From contig NZ_DRFV01000008.1 of NCBI RefSeq assembly GCF_011050365.1, forward strand, positions 186,001-250,000: DNA of 64,000 bases, in the 5' to 3' direction. This DNA comes from Pseudohongiella sp. GTDB lineage: Bacteria > Pseudomonadota > Gammaproteobacteria > Pseudomonadales > Pseudohongiellaceae. The position numbers and the translations under genes were made by a program. Below the pieces are notes generated by a model. That model saw only the letters and a list, made by a program, of their open reading frames with translations. It did not search any database and was not told the DNA's origin. The first letter of the stretch is position 1, and each line of letters begins with the position of its first letter. This document shows, in pieces, positions 18,643-28,539 of this stretch.

Positions 18643-18957
18643 TTACCCTAAATAGGAGCAGCAGTAGTCGGTGACAGACATGACTTTGATGTCGAATGCC
18701 GAATCTGCCGGGACTTCAAAGGTGTCACCGCCGACGATCTTGCGCCACAGATCTTCGCCTGGCAGCAGAATCTCTACCTGGCCGGACAGGATTTCCATGA
18801 TTTCCTTTTTCTCGGTGCCAAAGCGGTACTCGCCGGGCATCATGATACCCAGCGTTTTTACGTCGCCGTTGTCGAATTCGACAACCCGGCTGGTCACCTT
18901 GCCATCAAAATAAATATTGGCGGCTTTGACCACAGTTACGTTTTCAAATTTGTTCAT
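18643..18957 (-). CDS. ppnP: Pyrimidine/purine nucleoside phosphorylase PpnP (DUF1255, YaiE-like)
   Basis: A 104-residue single-domain cupin. Family landmarks are [38 protein letters not shown] and [11 protein letters not shown], ending YCCSYLG. E. coli PpnP phosphorolyses a broad range of nucleosides. I took the ATG at 18957 ([10 protein letters not shown]) because family N termini begin near here; the frame continues 15 codons further upstream without a clear ribosome site. It is convergent with ilvA and followed upstream by psd on the same strand, with no evident functional link. Confidence 0.9.
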   Translation of the reverse strand: MNKFENVTVVKAANIYFDGKVTSRVVEFDNGDVKTLGIMMPGEYRFGTEKKEIMEILSGQVEILLPGEDLWRKIVGGDTFEVPADSAFDIKVMSVTDYCCSYLG

Positions 18958-19087
18958 AGCTGGTTCCCGACTCTGGTTGTATCCCGACATGGTTGTTGTC
19001 ATTCGACAACGCTGAGGCCTCCGGATTCAGGATATCGTCCGGGCGCGCGATTTTATCGGTTTCTGGTGCGTTCGACCAGTGCGCAAC

Positions 19088-19963
19088 TTATTCGTACAGC
19101 TCTTCGTCATCGATGATAGTGCCCAGCCTCTGGCCCATATTGATGTTGGTGCCCGCCGCCAGCTCCGCGTTCAGTTCCACCCGGTTTTCCGCAAACACGG
19201 CAATCACAGTTGAGCCGAGTTTAAAGCGGCCCATCTCTGCGCCCCGCGCGATCTGTACGGCGGGACTCTGTTGCCGATAGTCGGTTTTGCGCAGACGGTG
19301 GGGCGCCGGGCATACCTGGCCGGCCCATGTGGTATCAACGCTGCCGACGATCATGGCGCCTACCAGTATCAGCGCCATGGGCCCGTGGTCGGTATCAAAA
19401 ACACAGACCAGACGTTCATTGCGGGCGAACAGATTGTCGACCCGCTCCGCTGTCAGCTGATTGACCGAAAACAGCTTACCCGGCACATAGGTCATTTCCC
19501 GCAACGTGCCCGGCAGTGGCATGTGCACGCGGTGATAGTGGCTGGGTGACAGGTAGATAGTGGCAAAACAGCCTGCATCAAACTCCTCTGCCAATGCTGA
19601 ATCGCCTCCCAGGATTGCTTGCAGACTGAACCGGTGACCTTTGGCCTGGAGCAACAGGCCGTCGCGTACCGGGCCAAGCTGGCTGACTATGCCATCAACC
19701 GGACTGACCGCAGTGCGGTCATCACCGTGCAGCGGTCGTGCGTCCGCTCTGAGTGCCCGGGTGAAAAATGCATTAAAACTGGCGTAGGCCGACGGATCAG
19801 GATCCAGCGCCTGGCTCATATCAACCTGATAGCGCCGGATAAACCAGCGAATGAAAGGTGCCTTGATCACAGACCATTGGCAGTCTGCCAGTTTGCCCGC
19901 CAGTCGGGACAGCAGATGCTGGGGGACCAGATGCTGCAGCAGAATGAAAAGCGAATCTTTCAT
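19088..19963 (-). CDS. psd: Phosphatidylserine decarboxylase proenzyme
   Basis: Converts phosphatidylserine to phosphatidylethanolamine at the inner membrane. The 291-residue proenzyme carries the self-cleavage motif KLGSTVI (LGST, serine about 251), which becomes the pyruvoyl prosthetic group of the small alpha subunit. Other family segments are YASFNAFFTRAL, VSPVDGIVS and YLSPSHYHRVHMP (catalytic histidines). It is divergent from motA with about 190 bp between them. In many gammaproteobacteria psd neighbours rsgA and orn; here motAB separate them, so the cluster is the same with motAB inserted or retained. Confidence 0.97.
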   Translation of the reverse strand: MKDSLFILLQHLVPQHLLSRLAGKLADCQWSVIKAPFIRWFIRRYQVDMSQALDPDPSAYASFNAFFTRALRADARPLHGDDRTAVSPVDGIVSQLGPVRDGLLLQAKGHRFSLQAILGGDSALAEEFDAGCFATIYLSPSHYHRVHMPLPGTLREMTYVPGKLFSVNQLTAERVDNLFARNERLVCVFDTDHGPMALILVGAMIVGSVDTTWAGQVCPAPHRLRKTDYRQQSPAVQIARGAEMGRFKLGSTVIAVFAENRVELNAELAAGTNINMGQRLGTIIDDEELYE

Positions 19964-20154
19964 GAAAGTCCTGTTCGCACAGCGTCATTGCTGAGCTGTT
20001 GAGTTCGTCCGTCAAATGGGTCCGGTCCAGCTTAATCAAGGCAGTCCGGACGTACAAGTTTGGCGTAATAATGTCCGTTGAGCTAATGATTTTCCGGAAT
20101 TGTCCGATGTAAAGAGAGCGGCGCATTTTTACCCGGCTGGAGGTTTAGCAGGAT

Positions 20155-21006
20155 ATGTTGTTTATTATTGGATTTGTGGTTGTGCTGCTCAGTGTGGCCG
20201 GCGGCTATATCATGCACGGCGGTGTACTCAGTGTGCTTTGGCAACCATCAGAGTTCATTATCATTTTTGGTGCCGCTCTGGGCGCCTTTCTGATTTCCAA
20301 CAGCATGCATCTGGTCAAGGAAACCGGCAAGCGCCTGCCGAGCGCAATCCTGGGCTCGGCCACCAGTGAGAAATTGTACCTCGACCTGCTTGGTTTGTTG
20401 TTTGATATTTTCAACAAGGCGCGCCGTGAAGGCATGATGTCCATCGAAGGCGATATTGAAGTGCCTGCCGAAAGTGGCCTTTTTACGCGTTATCCGGCCC
20501 TGCTAAAGGACAAGCGCATCATTGAATTCCTCACCGACAACCTGCGCATCATGACCACCAGCAACATGGCGCCGCATGAAATCGAGTCCATGATTGATGC
20601 CGAAATAGAAACCCAGATGCACGAATTGAGTGAACCTTCTCATGCCGTGCATCGGGTCGCCGACGCCCTGCCCGGGTTTGGTATCGTGGCTGCGGTGCTG
20701 GGTATCGTGATCACCATGCAGAAACTGGGCGGTCCGCCCGAAGCGCTCGGCCAGAGTGTGGCTGCGGCGCTGGTCGGTACCTTCGTTGGTATTTTTGCCG
20801 CGTACGGCTTTATCGGGCCGATGAGTAATCGCCTGGCCGAGGTGGCCGAAGAAGAAATCAAAATGTTTGAATGCGTCAAGGCGGCGATTGTGGCGACTGC
20901 TAACGGATTGCCGCCACAACTGGCAGTCGAGTTTGCCCGCAAGACCCTGTACTCTGGCGAGCGTCCTTCCTTTGCCGAGCTGGACGAACATATCCGTAGC
21001 CGCTAA
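20155..21006 (+). CDS. motA: Flagellar motor stator protein MotA
   Basis: Stator channel subunit that with MotB couples ion flow to flagellar rotation. The 283-residue protein starts with a membrane helix (MLFIIGFVVVLLSVAGG), has a second helix around FIIIFGAALGAFLI, a long cytoplasmic loop (about 60-165) and two more helices near ALPGFGIVAAVLGIVITM and ALVGTFVGIFAAYGFIGP. The last two include the proline positions that are conserved for torque generation. AGGTTTAGCAGGAT precedes the ATG. It is followed by motB after 34 bp. No other flagellar gene lies in the window; sodium or proton use cannot be told. Confidence 0.95.
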   Translation: MLFIIGFVVVLLSVAGGYIMHGGVLSVLWQPSEFIIIFGAALGAFLISNSMHLVKETGKRLPSAILGSATSEKLYLDLLGLLFDIFNKARREGMMSIEGDIEVPAESGLFTRYPALLKDKRIIEFLTDNLRIMTTSNMAPHEIESMIDAEIETQMHELSEPSHAVHRVADALPGFGIVAAVLGIVITMQKLGGPPEALGQSVAAALVGTFVGIFAAYGFIGPMSNRLAEVAEEEIKMFECVKAAIVATANGLPPQLAVEFARKTLYSGERPSFAELDEHIRSR

Positions 21007-21040
21007 TCCGGCCTGAATTCATTCGCGGAAGAGAATTGTC

Positions 21041-21985
21041 TTGGAAAAGTCAGAACAGACCATCGTCATCAAACGTGTCAAAAAGTACGCTGCCGGCCAC
21101 CATGGCGGCTCGTGGAAAATTGCGTTTGCGGATTTTGCCCTGGCGCTGATGGCATTTTTCCTGGTGCTGTGGCTGATTGAAAGTACCACCGAACTGGAGA
21201 AAATGGTCATTGCCGGGTATTTCTCGGATCCGCGCAGCCTGGCCAGTGCCGGCGATGGCGGCACACCCTACGTGTTGAATTTGCAGGGGCGACCCCTGAC
21301 GTTGCCCAATCAGGGCCTGAATCTGGCCCTGGTGCAGGAAGACCGGGAACAGGCCGTGGAGTCATCGGACGAACTGGAGAACGTTGAATACATTGAGCTG
21401 GCACGCCTGCGCGAGACCGAACTGCTGCAAAGCCTGCAGGGACAGCTGGAAGAGGTCATCGCCGGCAATCAGGAGTTTGAGTGGTTCTCCGACAGCCTGT
21501 CCATGGAAGTGACAGAAGATGGTCTCAGTATCCAGATCATTGACCGCGACAACCGACCGCTGTTTGCGTCCGGCTCTGAACAGATGCAGCCCTATGCGCT
21601 GGAAGTATTATGGGCCATGGCCAATGTGCTGGAAGACATACCGAACAAAATCAGCATCTACGGGCATACCGATAGCGTCCCGTTTGGCAGTGATTTTGCG
21701 CAGTACACCAATTGGGAGTTATCCGCCGACCGTGCCAATGCCGCGCGCCGGGCGTTGGTAGAAGGCGGATTGTCATTCCAGCAGTTTGCGCAGATTATTG
21801 GCATGGGGTCTTCCCTGCCCTTGTTGCCGGACGACCCGCAGGATGCCTCCAACCGGCGTATCGTCATCATGGTTCTCAATCAGATGGCTGAACGCCGCAT
21901 TATGGAAGGTACCATGGCGTCCGAACTTGATGGGGGCGCGCCGCCGGAAGACGCTGTACCCGAGGATTTGCCGGAAATCTTTTGA
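21041..21985 (+). CDS. motB: Flagellar motor stator protein MotB
   Basis: Anchors the stator to peptidoglycan. The 314-residue protein has a cytoplasmic N terminus, one membrane helix with the ion-binding aspartate in FADFALALMAFFLVLWL (Asp31), a plug/linker region rich in acidic residues (about 75-150), and a C-terminal OmpA-like peptidoglycan-binding domain (IYGHTDSVPFG, NWELSADRANAARRAL, NRRIVIMV). Translation appears to begin at a TTG (21041) preceded by GAAGAGAA; no ATG fits the family N terminus. The C-terminal tail is unusually acidic and proline-rich. It pairs with motA. Confidence 0.94.
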   Translation: MEKSEQTIVIKRVKKYAAGHHGGSWKIAFADFALALMAFFLVLWLIESTTELEKMVIAGYFSDPRSLASAGDGGTPYVLNLQGRPLTLPNQGLNLALVQEDREQAVESSDELENVEYIELARLRETELLQSLQGQLEEVIAGNQEFEWFSDSLSMEVTEDGLSIQIIDRDNRPLFASGSEQMQPYALEVLWAMANVLEDIPNKISIYGHTDSVPFGSDFAQYTNWELSADRANAARRALVEGGLSFQQFAQIIGMGSSLPLLPDDPQDASNRRIVIMVLNQMAERRIMEGTMASELDGGAPPEDAVPEDLPEIF

Positions 21986-22040
21986 CGGCAGGCATGGCCT
22001 GGCTTTCGCCCCCCGCTCCGCCCCGCAAAGCCTCTGCGCC

Positions 22041-23120
22041 TCAGCCTCGGCCCAGCTCCTGCAGGATATGGTGATAGCTGTTAAGCCGGGATGCATGAAT
22101 TTTGCCTTTCCTCACCGCCGCCAGCAAGGCGCAACCCGGCTCCTGCTGATGCCGACAGTCCCGAAAACGGCATTGCCCGGCATACGGGCGAAATTCCACA
22201 AAGCCATACATCAATTGCTCTGCTTCGATGTGCCACAACCCGAACTCGCGAATCCCCGGGGAATCCACCAGATCGCCGCTGCCGGGTAAATGGTATAGCT
22301 TGGTGGCGGTGGTGGTATGTGTGCCTTTCTCGCGGCCGATGGCGCGGCCTTTGGACAGGCCACCGACATCGGCAGCACCGCCCGCGTTGTCATCGTCGTT
22401 GATGCCGCGCAAGGTGTTGATCAGTGATGACTTGCCAACGCCGGACTGGCCTACAAACACAGCAATTTCACCGCTCAGCATCTGTCGCAATGAGTCGATA
22501 CTTTCGGGCTGGTGACAGGATACGCGCAGGGTGTCATAACCGATGCCGGCATACAGCTTGAGCAGGTCAGAGACTTTAAGTGCCGCTTCATCGGCAGCGT
22601 TGTCACTGTCGTCTGCCGGCATCAGGTCGCACTTGTTGAGCAGCAGCAGGGGTTTCAGGCGCAGGTGTTCAATGGCCACCAGATATCGGTCAAGCAGATT
22701 GCCAAAGGGTTCGGGTACCGGCGCAAACACCACGGCGACGCGATCGATGTTGGCGGCGATACTGCGTTGTTCGCCACGGGCATTGGGCCGGCTCATGGCA
22801 GAGTGTCGCGGTATCAGTGCTACGATGATGCCGGTGGTGTCGCTTTCCGCCTGCCAGATCACCTTGTCGCCGGTGACCAGAGGTGGCAGGTTGCTGCGCT
22901 GGTGGCAGCGAAAAAGCTGGCCTTTGGTGGCCGGATTCAGGGATTCCACATCAAGCTGCTGGCCGTAGTGACAGACGATCAGGCCTTCCTGTTCCGGCCC
23001 CAGGGTGGATTCGTCGGTGTTGCCGGCGTTTCGCTCAGCCGAATCTGTCCGCTTGCCGCGGGCTTTTTGCTGGCTGCTGATGCGCCGTAGTTGATGTTCA
23101 TTCAGTCGTCGTTTGGCCAT
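22041..23120 (-). CDS. rsgA: Ribosome small-subunit biogenesis GTPase RsgA
   Basis: Circularly permuted GTPase that checks late 30S maturation. The 359-residue protein has a basic N-terminal tail ([14 protein letters not shown]), an OB domain, then permuted G motifs: G4 LNKCDLM, G1 [13 protein letters not shown] and G3 VDSPGIREF. The C-terminal zinc knuckle is [14 protein letters not shown]. It is convergent with motB and divergent from orn; the rsgA-orn head-to-head layout is frequent in gammaproteobacteria, with both products acting in RNA metabolism. Confidence 0.97.
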   Translation of the reverse strand: MAKRRLNEHQLRRISSQQKARGKRTDSAERNAGNTDESTLGPEQEGLIVCHYGQQLDVESLNPATKGQLFRCHQRSNLPPLVTGDKVIWQAESDTTGIIVALIPRHSAMSRPNARGEQRSIAANIDRVAVVFAPVPEPFGNLLDRYLVAIEHLRLKPLLLLNKCDLMPADDSDNAADEAALKVSDLLKLYAGIGYDTLRVSCHQPESIDSLRQMLSGEIAVFVGQSGVGKSSLINTLRGINDDDNAGGAADVGGLSKGRAIGREKGTHTTTATKLYHLPGSGDLVDSPGIREFGLWHIEAEQLMYGFVEFRPYAGQCRFRDCRHQQEPGCALLAAVRKGKIHASRLNSYHHILQELGRG

Positions 23121-23222
23121 GACCCGGCATTCTATTACAATGGGTGCCCCGTGGGACCCCGCTGGGCTAAAATAAAACCACGAGGGCTAACGTCTCGTCG
23201 GATAAAACCTGGAAGAAACATC

Positions 23223-23774
23223 ATGGCTGTAGTCGACAAAAGCAAAACCCTGATCTGGATTGATATGGAAATGACCGGTCTGGAGCCTGATACCGACCGC
23301 GTCATCGAGATTGCCACGCTGATCACCGATGCCAATCTCAACATTCTGGCCGAAGGCCCGGTGGTGGCGGTGCATCAGTCCGATTCTGTACTGGCGGGCA
23401 TGGATGAGTGGAACCAGCGCACACACGGTGATTCCGGGCTGGTCACCCGGGTGCGCGCCAGTCAGTCAGATGAAGCCGACGCCGAACAGCAGACCCTGGA
23501 CTTTCTGCGCGAGTATGCTGAAAGCGGAAGTTCCCCGATGTGCGGCAACAGCGTGCACCAGGACCGGCGCTTTCTGGTTAAATACATGCCGACGCTGGAG
23601 GCGTTTTTTCACTACCGTAACCTTGACGTCAGCACCGTCAAGGAACTGGCAAGGCGCTGGCGCCCGGAGCTATTGGCTGGTTTCAACAAGAACGGCAGCC
23701 ATCAGGCGCTGGATGACATCCGTGATTCGGTCAGTGAGCTTCAGTATTACCGTGAGCATTTCTTCAAACTTTAG
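23223..23774 (+). CDS. orn: Oligoribonuclease
   Basis: Essential 3'-5' exonuclease that degrades short RNAs, including the pGpG produced from c-di-GMP, to mononucleotides. The 183-residue protein begins at the ATG at 23223 ([20 protein letters not shown]) with GGAAGAA upstream. DEDDh motifs are WIDMEMTGL (Asp, Glu), [10 protein letters not shown] and [10 protein letters not shown]. The frame stays open upstream to 23091, but that part overlaps rsgA. Its last 11 bp overlap the 3' end of queG on the other strand. The window also encodes an HD-GYP and a GGDEF protein, so Orn is the terminal enzyme of the same c-di-GMP pathway. Confidence 0.98.
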   Translation: MAVVDKSKTLIWIDMEMTGLEPDTDRVIEIATLITDANLNILAEGPVVAVHQSDSVLAGMDEWNQRTHGDSGLVTRVRASQSDEADAEQQTLDFLREYAESGSSPMCGNSVHQDRRFLVKYMPTLEAFFHYRNLDVSTVKELARRWRPELLAGFNKNGSHQALDDIRDSVSELQYYREHFFKL

Positions 23775-24831
23775 GCTTGCGCTGTTCATGCTGTTGCAAG
23801 GCCCAGGCCACGTGCTCACGCACCAGCGCCGAGGGGTGTTGCTGCCGGCTTTGCAGCGCGGTCAGCACCGGGATGGTGCTGGGCGCGTTGCCCAATCCTA
23901 CCGCCAGATTGCGTAACCAGCCTTCGTAGCCGGTGCGGCGTATCGCCGAGCCCTCGGTGTTGCGCATGAAGGTGTCTTCACTCCACAGAAACAGCTCACT
24001 CAGATCAGCATTGTCCAGACCGTGACGCGGCGCGAAGTCCTTCTCCTCGCTGAGCTGACTGAATTTGTTCCAGGGGCAGATCAGTTGGCAGTCATCACAA
24101 CCAAACACACGATTGCCGATGGCGCTGCGTAATGCCTCCGGAATACTGCCTTTGAGCTCGATAGTGAGATAGGAAATGCAGCGCCGCGCATCCAGTTGGT
24201 TGGCGCCCACGAAAGCCTGTGTCGGGCAGATGTCGAGGCAAGCGGTACATGAGCCACAGTGACCGCTCACCGGCTCGTCGACAGGCAGAGGCAGATCGGT
24301 AAACAGCTCACCGAGGAAGAACCAGGAGCCGGCTTTTTTGTTCAGCAACATGGTGTTTTTGCCGATCCAGCCCAGGCCGGCTTTCTCGGCCAGCGCCCGT
24401 TCCAGCACCGGCGCGCTGTCAACAAAGGCGCGATAACCGATGGGGCCGGCCAGGTCGGTGATACGTTCAGCCAGTTGCTGCAGACGCTTGCGTATCAGCT
24501 TGTGGTAATCGCGTCCGCGGGCATAACGCGAGATGTAAGCGCGTTCTCTGTTTTTTAGCGGAGTGAGCGATTGCTCAGCGTTCAGGCTATAGTCCATACG
24601 CACGCTGAGTACCCGTATGGTGCCCGGATGAAGGTCTTCAGGGTGCAGTCGCAAGTCACGGTGGCGGGCCATGTAGTCCATCTCACCATGGAAGTTTCGC
24701 GCCAGCCAGGCATCCAGATGGCCTTGATAGGCGCTCAGGTCGATGTCGGTCACCGCCAGTTGCTGAAACCCCAGCGCCGTGGCCAGTTCGCGGATCTGTG
24801 ACAGCAGGGCACTGGCCTGTTCCGGCGCCAT
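23764..24831 (-). CDS. queG: Epoxyqueuosine reductase
   Basis: Last step of queuosine tRNA modification: reduces epoxyqueuosine to queuosine with cobalamin and two [4Fe-4S] clusters. The 355-residue protein shows both ferredoxin-like cysteine motifs, [12 protein letters not shown] and [11 protein letters not shown], and the substrate/cobalamin segment YAR...RDYHK (DYH). A C-terminal HEAT-like part is present. It follows a YbdL-like aminotransferase by 4 bp on the same strand and could be cotranscribed with it. The orn-queG convergence is common in gammaproteobacteria. Confidence 0.96.
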   Translation of the reverse strand: MAPEQASALLSQIRELATALGFQQLAVTDIDLSAYQGHLDAWLARNFHGEMDYMARHRDLRLHPEDLHPGTIRVLSVRMDYSLNAEQSLTPLKNRERAYISRYARGRDYHKLIRKRLQQLAERITDLAGPIGYRAFVDSAPVLERALAEKAGLGWIGKNTMLLNKKAGSWFFLGELFTDLPLPVDEPVSGHCGSCTACLDICPTQAFVGANQLDARRCISYLTIELKGSIPEALRSAIGNRVFGCDDCQLICPWNKFSQLSEEKDFAPRHGLDNADLSELFLWSEDTFMRNTEGSAIRRTGYEGWLRNLAVGLGNAPSTIPVLTALQSRQQHPSALVREHVAWALQQHEQRKPKV

Positions 24832-24835
24832 GACG

Positions 24836-25987
24836 TTACAGCGACCGTAATACCGCAGCGGCGGTTTCCAGCGTGCTGTCGTCCTTGCAGAAACAGAAGC
24901 GAATCACTCTGGAGTCTGGCGCCTCGGCGTAAAACGGTGATAGTGGAATGGCAGCAACACCTTTTTCTTCGCACAACCACGTCACGAACTCCATATCGGG
25001 CAGGTCGCTGATGGCACTGTAGTCGACGCACTGGAAATAGGTGCCGGCTGATGGCGTCAAGGTGAAGCGCGCATCGGCGATCAGGCGGCAGAAGGTGTCG
25101 CGTTTCTGCTGATAAAAATCGGACAATTGCAGATGATGTTCCGGGCAATCGCGCATGAAGTCGGCGATCGCGTACTGGATGAAGCTGGTAGAGGTGAAAG
25201 TGACAAACTGGTGCACCTTGCGAAACTCGGCAGTCAGCGCGGGAGGTGCCACGCAGTAAGCGGCTTTCCAGCCGGTGGCATGGTAGGTTTTGCCGAACGA
25301 AAACACGGCAAAACTCTTTTCCTTTAACTCGGCATGACACAACACACTTTCATGGCGCCCGCCGCCAAACACCATGTGCTCGTAGACTTCGTCAGACAGC
25401 ACCAGTATGTCGCGGTCCCGGATCAGGCCCGCCAGGGTATCCAGATCCTGTCGCGTCAGTACCGACCCACTTGGGTTGTGCGGAGAATTGATGATAACCA
25501 GCCGTGTGCGTTGCGTTATTCTGCTGGCAAACAGGTCCCAGTCAATGCTCCAGCTCCGGCCGTCGCCCGGCTGCCGCATCGGGACATGCATGGGGACGCC
25601 GCCAGCCAGGCGCACAGCCGGATCGTAGGAGTCGTACGCCGGATCAAACATGATGACTTCATCGCCGTTGCCTACGGTGGCCTGAATGGCATCAAACAGA
25701 GCCTCCGTAGCGCCCGATGTCACGGTTATTTCCTGATCTGCATCCACGCGGCAGCCGTATAGACTCTGGACCTTTATGGCAATCTGCTCGCGCAGTTCAG
25801 GCACCCCGGTCATAGGAGAATACTGGTTGCGACGGTCGTTCAGGTAATATGACACGCGTTCGCGCAGTGCGGCCGGGCAATCGAAGTCGGGGAACCCCTG
25901 TGACAGGTTGATGGCATTATGAGCCTGTGCCATTCTCGTCATGATAGTAAAAATGGTGGTGCCCACTTGGGGAAGTTTGCTGCGCAA
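24836..25987 (-). CDS. Methionine aminotransferase, YbdL-like class I PLP enzyme
   Basis: A 383-residue fold-type I aminotransferase very like E. coli YbdL, which transaminates methionine and aromatic amino acids. Family features: SKLPQVGTTIFT at the N terminus, NLSQGFPDFDCP, NSPHNPSG, LSDEVYEH, and the PLP lysine in SFGKTYHATGW (Lys233). It ends 4 bp before queG and is divergent from ovoA, with a 141-bp intergenic region. Ovothiol synthesis needs a PLP beta-lyase (OvoB) after OvoA; this gene is the only PLP enzyme nearby, but its close similarity to YbdL argues for a transaminase. A role in ovothiol synthesis is speculation. Confidence 0.85.
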   Translation of the reverse strand: MRSKLPQVGTTIFTIMTRMAQAHNAINLSQGFPDFDCPAALRERVSYYLNDRRNQYSPMTGVPELREQIAIKVQSLYGCRVDADQEITVTSGATEALFDAIQATVGNGDEVIMFDPAYDSYDPAVRLAGGVPMHVPMRQPGDGRSWSIDWDLFASRITQRTRLVIINSPHNPSGSVLTRQDLDTLAGLIRDRDILVLSDEVYEHMVFGGGRHESVLCHAELKEKSFAVFSFGKTYHATGWKAAYCVAPPALTAEFRKVHQFVTFTSTSFIQYAIADFMRDCPEHHLQLSDFYQQKRDTFCRLIADARFTLTPSAGTYFQCVDYSAISDLPDMEFVTWLCEEKGVAAIPLSPFYAEAPDSRVIRFCFCKDDSTLETAAAVLRSL

Positions 25988-26128
25988 GGCGATAACCTCT
26001 CGAAAAGCGATTTGGGGCAGAGTCTACACGATCTGTCGCAGATACCGAAAACCAGATGAAACCCGGATATAAATCAGGCCGCAATAATACCCGGAACTGA
26101 TTTTGCACAGAATACAGGATAACCGCTA

Positions 26129-28522
26129 ATGACCCGAGCCTTGGCTGACTCAGATACCGGCATACTAGAACATACCCGCGCGGCCACGTCGTCCGATGAC
26201 AGTGGCTCCGCGTCGCCATCACCACAGGGCCCGCAACAGGAGCCCCGTTGGCGCGGGCAGCGTGCGATCAGCTTGCCGGGACTGGATATCACTGCGGGCC
26301 GGCAGGCCCTGCTCGATTATTTTGATAATACCTGGAAGCTGACCGAAACCCTGTTCTCGGCGCTGGTCAGTGATGAGGCCTATTTTGTCAGGCCGTATCA
26401 CAAGACCCGGCACCCGCTGATATTTTATTACGTGCATCCGGTGACGTTTTACATCAACAAATTGCTGGTGGCAGGCCTGCTCGACAAACCGCTGAACCCG
26501 CATTATGAAATTCTGTTTGAAACCGGCGTTGATGAAATGAGCTGGGACGATCTGCACGAAGGTGAGCAGGAAATATGGCCTACCGTTGCTGAAGCCCGCC
26601 AATACCGACGCCAAGTTTACCAGGCAGTGCATCAGCTTATCAGTCTGCACCCTGAATTTGACCAGCCCATCACCATGGATAGCCCCGGCTGGGCGCTGGT
26701 CATGTGCTTCGAGCATGAGCGAATCCATCTGGAGACATCCAGTGTGCTGATGCGGGAACTACCATTGAAGTACCTGCGGTCGCCGACGCAGTGGCCATCC
26801 CTGCCGTTGGCCGGGAATCCGGCAGAACATGTTGCCCGTCCGGTCGCAGGCCTGCATTATCCGGCAAAAAATCCCATGATAGACGTCGCTGCGCAGGATG
26901 TGGTGGTAGGCAAACCGAAAGCCTGGCCCACCTTCGGTTGGGACAATGAATATGGCGAGGATACTCGCGCCGTCAAATCTTTTCGCGCCAGCAAATACTT
27001 GATCAGCAATGGTGAGTTTTACGAATTCGTCAGTTCCGGCGCCTACCTCAATGAGCAGTACTGGAGCGAAAAAGGTTGGGCGTGGCGCAAATTCCGCAAT
27101 ACGCGCTGGCCTGCGTTCTGGGTGCAGGATGGGCCGGTGGGGTCACATCAGTACAAACTGCGCACGATCTTCACTGATGAGCCCATGCAGTGGGACTGGC
27201 CTGCTATCGTCAATTACTACGAGGCCAAAGCGTATTGCGCGTGGCGCTCGGAACGTGATGGCGTGGAAACACCCTATCGACTTGCCAGCGAGAAAGAACA
27301 TCTGGCGCTGCATGATGATGAATGGCAATTGGCCCGGCAGCCGCAAGCCAATGACCGGGCTTTCCCTGATCATGATCCCGTGATGCGAGACCAGTCAGCG
27401 CTGGCGCCGGGTCAGCGAGCCATCAATCATAACCTGACTTTCGGCAGTGAAGGCTCGGTGGAAAAGTTTGCTGCCAACAACAAGGGTTTCCACGATGTGC
27501 TGGGCAACGTCTGGCAGTGGAGTGAGGATACTTTCCATCCCTTGCCCGGGTTTGCCATTCATCCGTATTACGTGGATTTCAGCACGCCCTGTTTTGACGA
27601 CCAGCATCAAATGATTATGGGCGGCTCTTTTATCAGCACCGGCGATGAAGCCAGTGTCTGGGCAAGATTCCACTTTCGGCCGCATTTTTTCCAGCATGCC
27701 GGTTTCCGGCTGGTACAGGGGGATAACAATGCGGTGAGTCAGGACGGTGGCCAGCGTTATGAAACCGACGCCCTGCTCGATCAGTATATGTTGTTCCATT
27801 GGGGTTCACGTGCCGAGCAGCGCGATGAGGAAATCAAGGCCAGTGTCGGGCATCCGGACACACGCATGTTCATGGAAACCATGGCCGAGCTGGTTGGCGA
27901 TTTTGCCAAGACTCACGGTTCGGTGCTGGATCTGGGCTGTGCCACCGGACGTGCCAGTTTCGAGCTGGCGCGGCGATTTGAGCGCGTGCAGGGTCTGGAT
28001 TACAGCCAGGCGTTTATCGATGCGGCGAGTATCCTGCAGCGTCAGGGCAGTCTGGCCTACTCGCGACTGGAAAGTGGTCGCCACGTCACGCCGATGGTGG
28101 CGCGGGTGCCAGAAAAAATCGACCGGTCACGCGTTCACTTCATTCAGGGAGACGCGACCCGGCTGGCAGCCGCTGGCATCAGTGCGGACGAACGCTTTGA
28201 TGCGGTTTTGATGAGCAACCTGTTATGTCGTTTGCCGGATCCTGCTGCCTGCCTGCGGCAATTTACCGGCCCGGACGCCTTGCTGCGTGACGGTGGCATT
28301 CTGGTGTTGTCATCACCCAATACCTGGATGGAGCAGTACACGCCGATCGATGCATTTGTTGATGGCGCCGACAGCGCTGCCGCCCTGGCCCGACTGGGTA
28401 AACTGTTGCCGGGATATGAACTGCTGCATCAACAGGACCTGCCCTTTATGATCCGGGAGCATCGGCGCAAGTACGAATACATCGTCAGCCAGGTGTCGGT
28501 GTGGCGCAAAAAACCGACCTAG
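26129..28522 (+). CDS. ovoA: 5-histidylcysteine sulfoxide synthase / 4-mercaptohistidine N-methyltransferase
   Basis: Ovothiol A biosynthesis enzyme. It joins cysteine and histidine oxidatively and, after a lyase step, N-methylates the mercaptohistidine. The 797 residues form three parts: a DinB-like iron domain with HERIHLE (about 195-201, His-X3-His-X-Glu), an FGE-sulfatase domain (about 265-535; FGWDNEYGED, GNVWQWSEDTFH), and a class I methyltransferase domain (VLDLGCATGRAS, about 600 onward). The first 40 residues are a low-complexity Ser/Pro extension. All three domains are present, so this is the full bifunctional form. Ovothiol is an antioxidant thiol-histidine. No OvoB-type lyase is evident apart from the divergent aminotransferase. 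It is convergent with a luciferase-like gene. Confidence 0.93.
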   Translation: MTRALADSDTGILEHTRAATSSDDSGSASPSPQGPQQEPRWRGQRAISLPGLDITAGRQALLDYFDNTWKLTETLFSALVSDEAYFVRPYHKTRHPLIFYYVHPVTFYINKLLVAGLLDKPLNPHYEILFETGVDEMSWDDLHEGEQEIWPTVAEARQYRRQVYQAVHQLISLHPEFDQPITMDSPGWALVMCFEHERIHLETSSVLMRELPLKYLRSPTQWPSLPLAGNPAEHVARPVAGLHYPAKNPMIDVAAQDVVVGKPKAWPTFGWDNEYGEDTRAVKSFRASKYLISNGEFYEFVSSGAYLNEQYWSEKGWAWRKFRNTRWPAFWVQDGPVGSHQYKLRTIFTDEPMQWDWPAIVNYYEAKAYCAWRSERDGVETPYRLASEKEHLALHDDEWQLARQPQANDRAFPDHDPVMRDQSALAPGQRAINHNLTFGSEGSVEKFAANNKGFHDVLGNVWQWSEDTFHPLPGFAIHPYYVDFSTPCFDDQHQMIMGGSFISTGDEASVWARFHFRPHFFQHAGFRLVQGDNNAVSQDGGQRYETDALLDQYMLFHWGSRAEQRDEEIKASVGHPDTRMFMETMAELVGDFAKTHGSVLDLGCATGRASFELARRFERVQGLDYSQAFIDAASILQRQGSLAYSRLESGRHVTPMVARVPEKIDRSRVHFIQGDATRLAAAGISADERFDAVLMSNLLCRLPDPAACLRQFTGPDALLRDGGILVLSSPNTWMEQYTPIDAFVDGADSAAALARLGKLLPGYELLHQQDLPFMIREHRRKYEYIVSQVSVWRKKPT

Positions 28523-28539
28523 GCTAAAGATGAAGTGCG

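Noticed and set aside
23091-23222. Upstream extension of oligoribonuclease
   Set aside because: It overlaps the rsgA start on the other strand; the family start fits the ATG at 23223.
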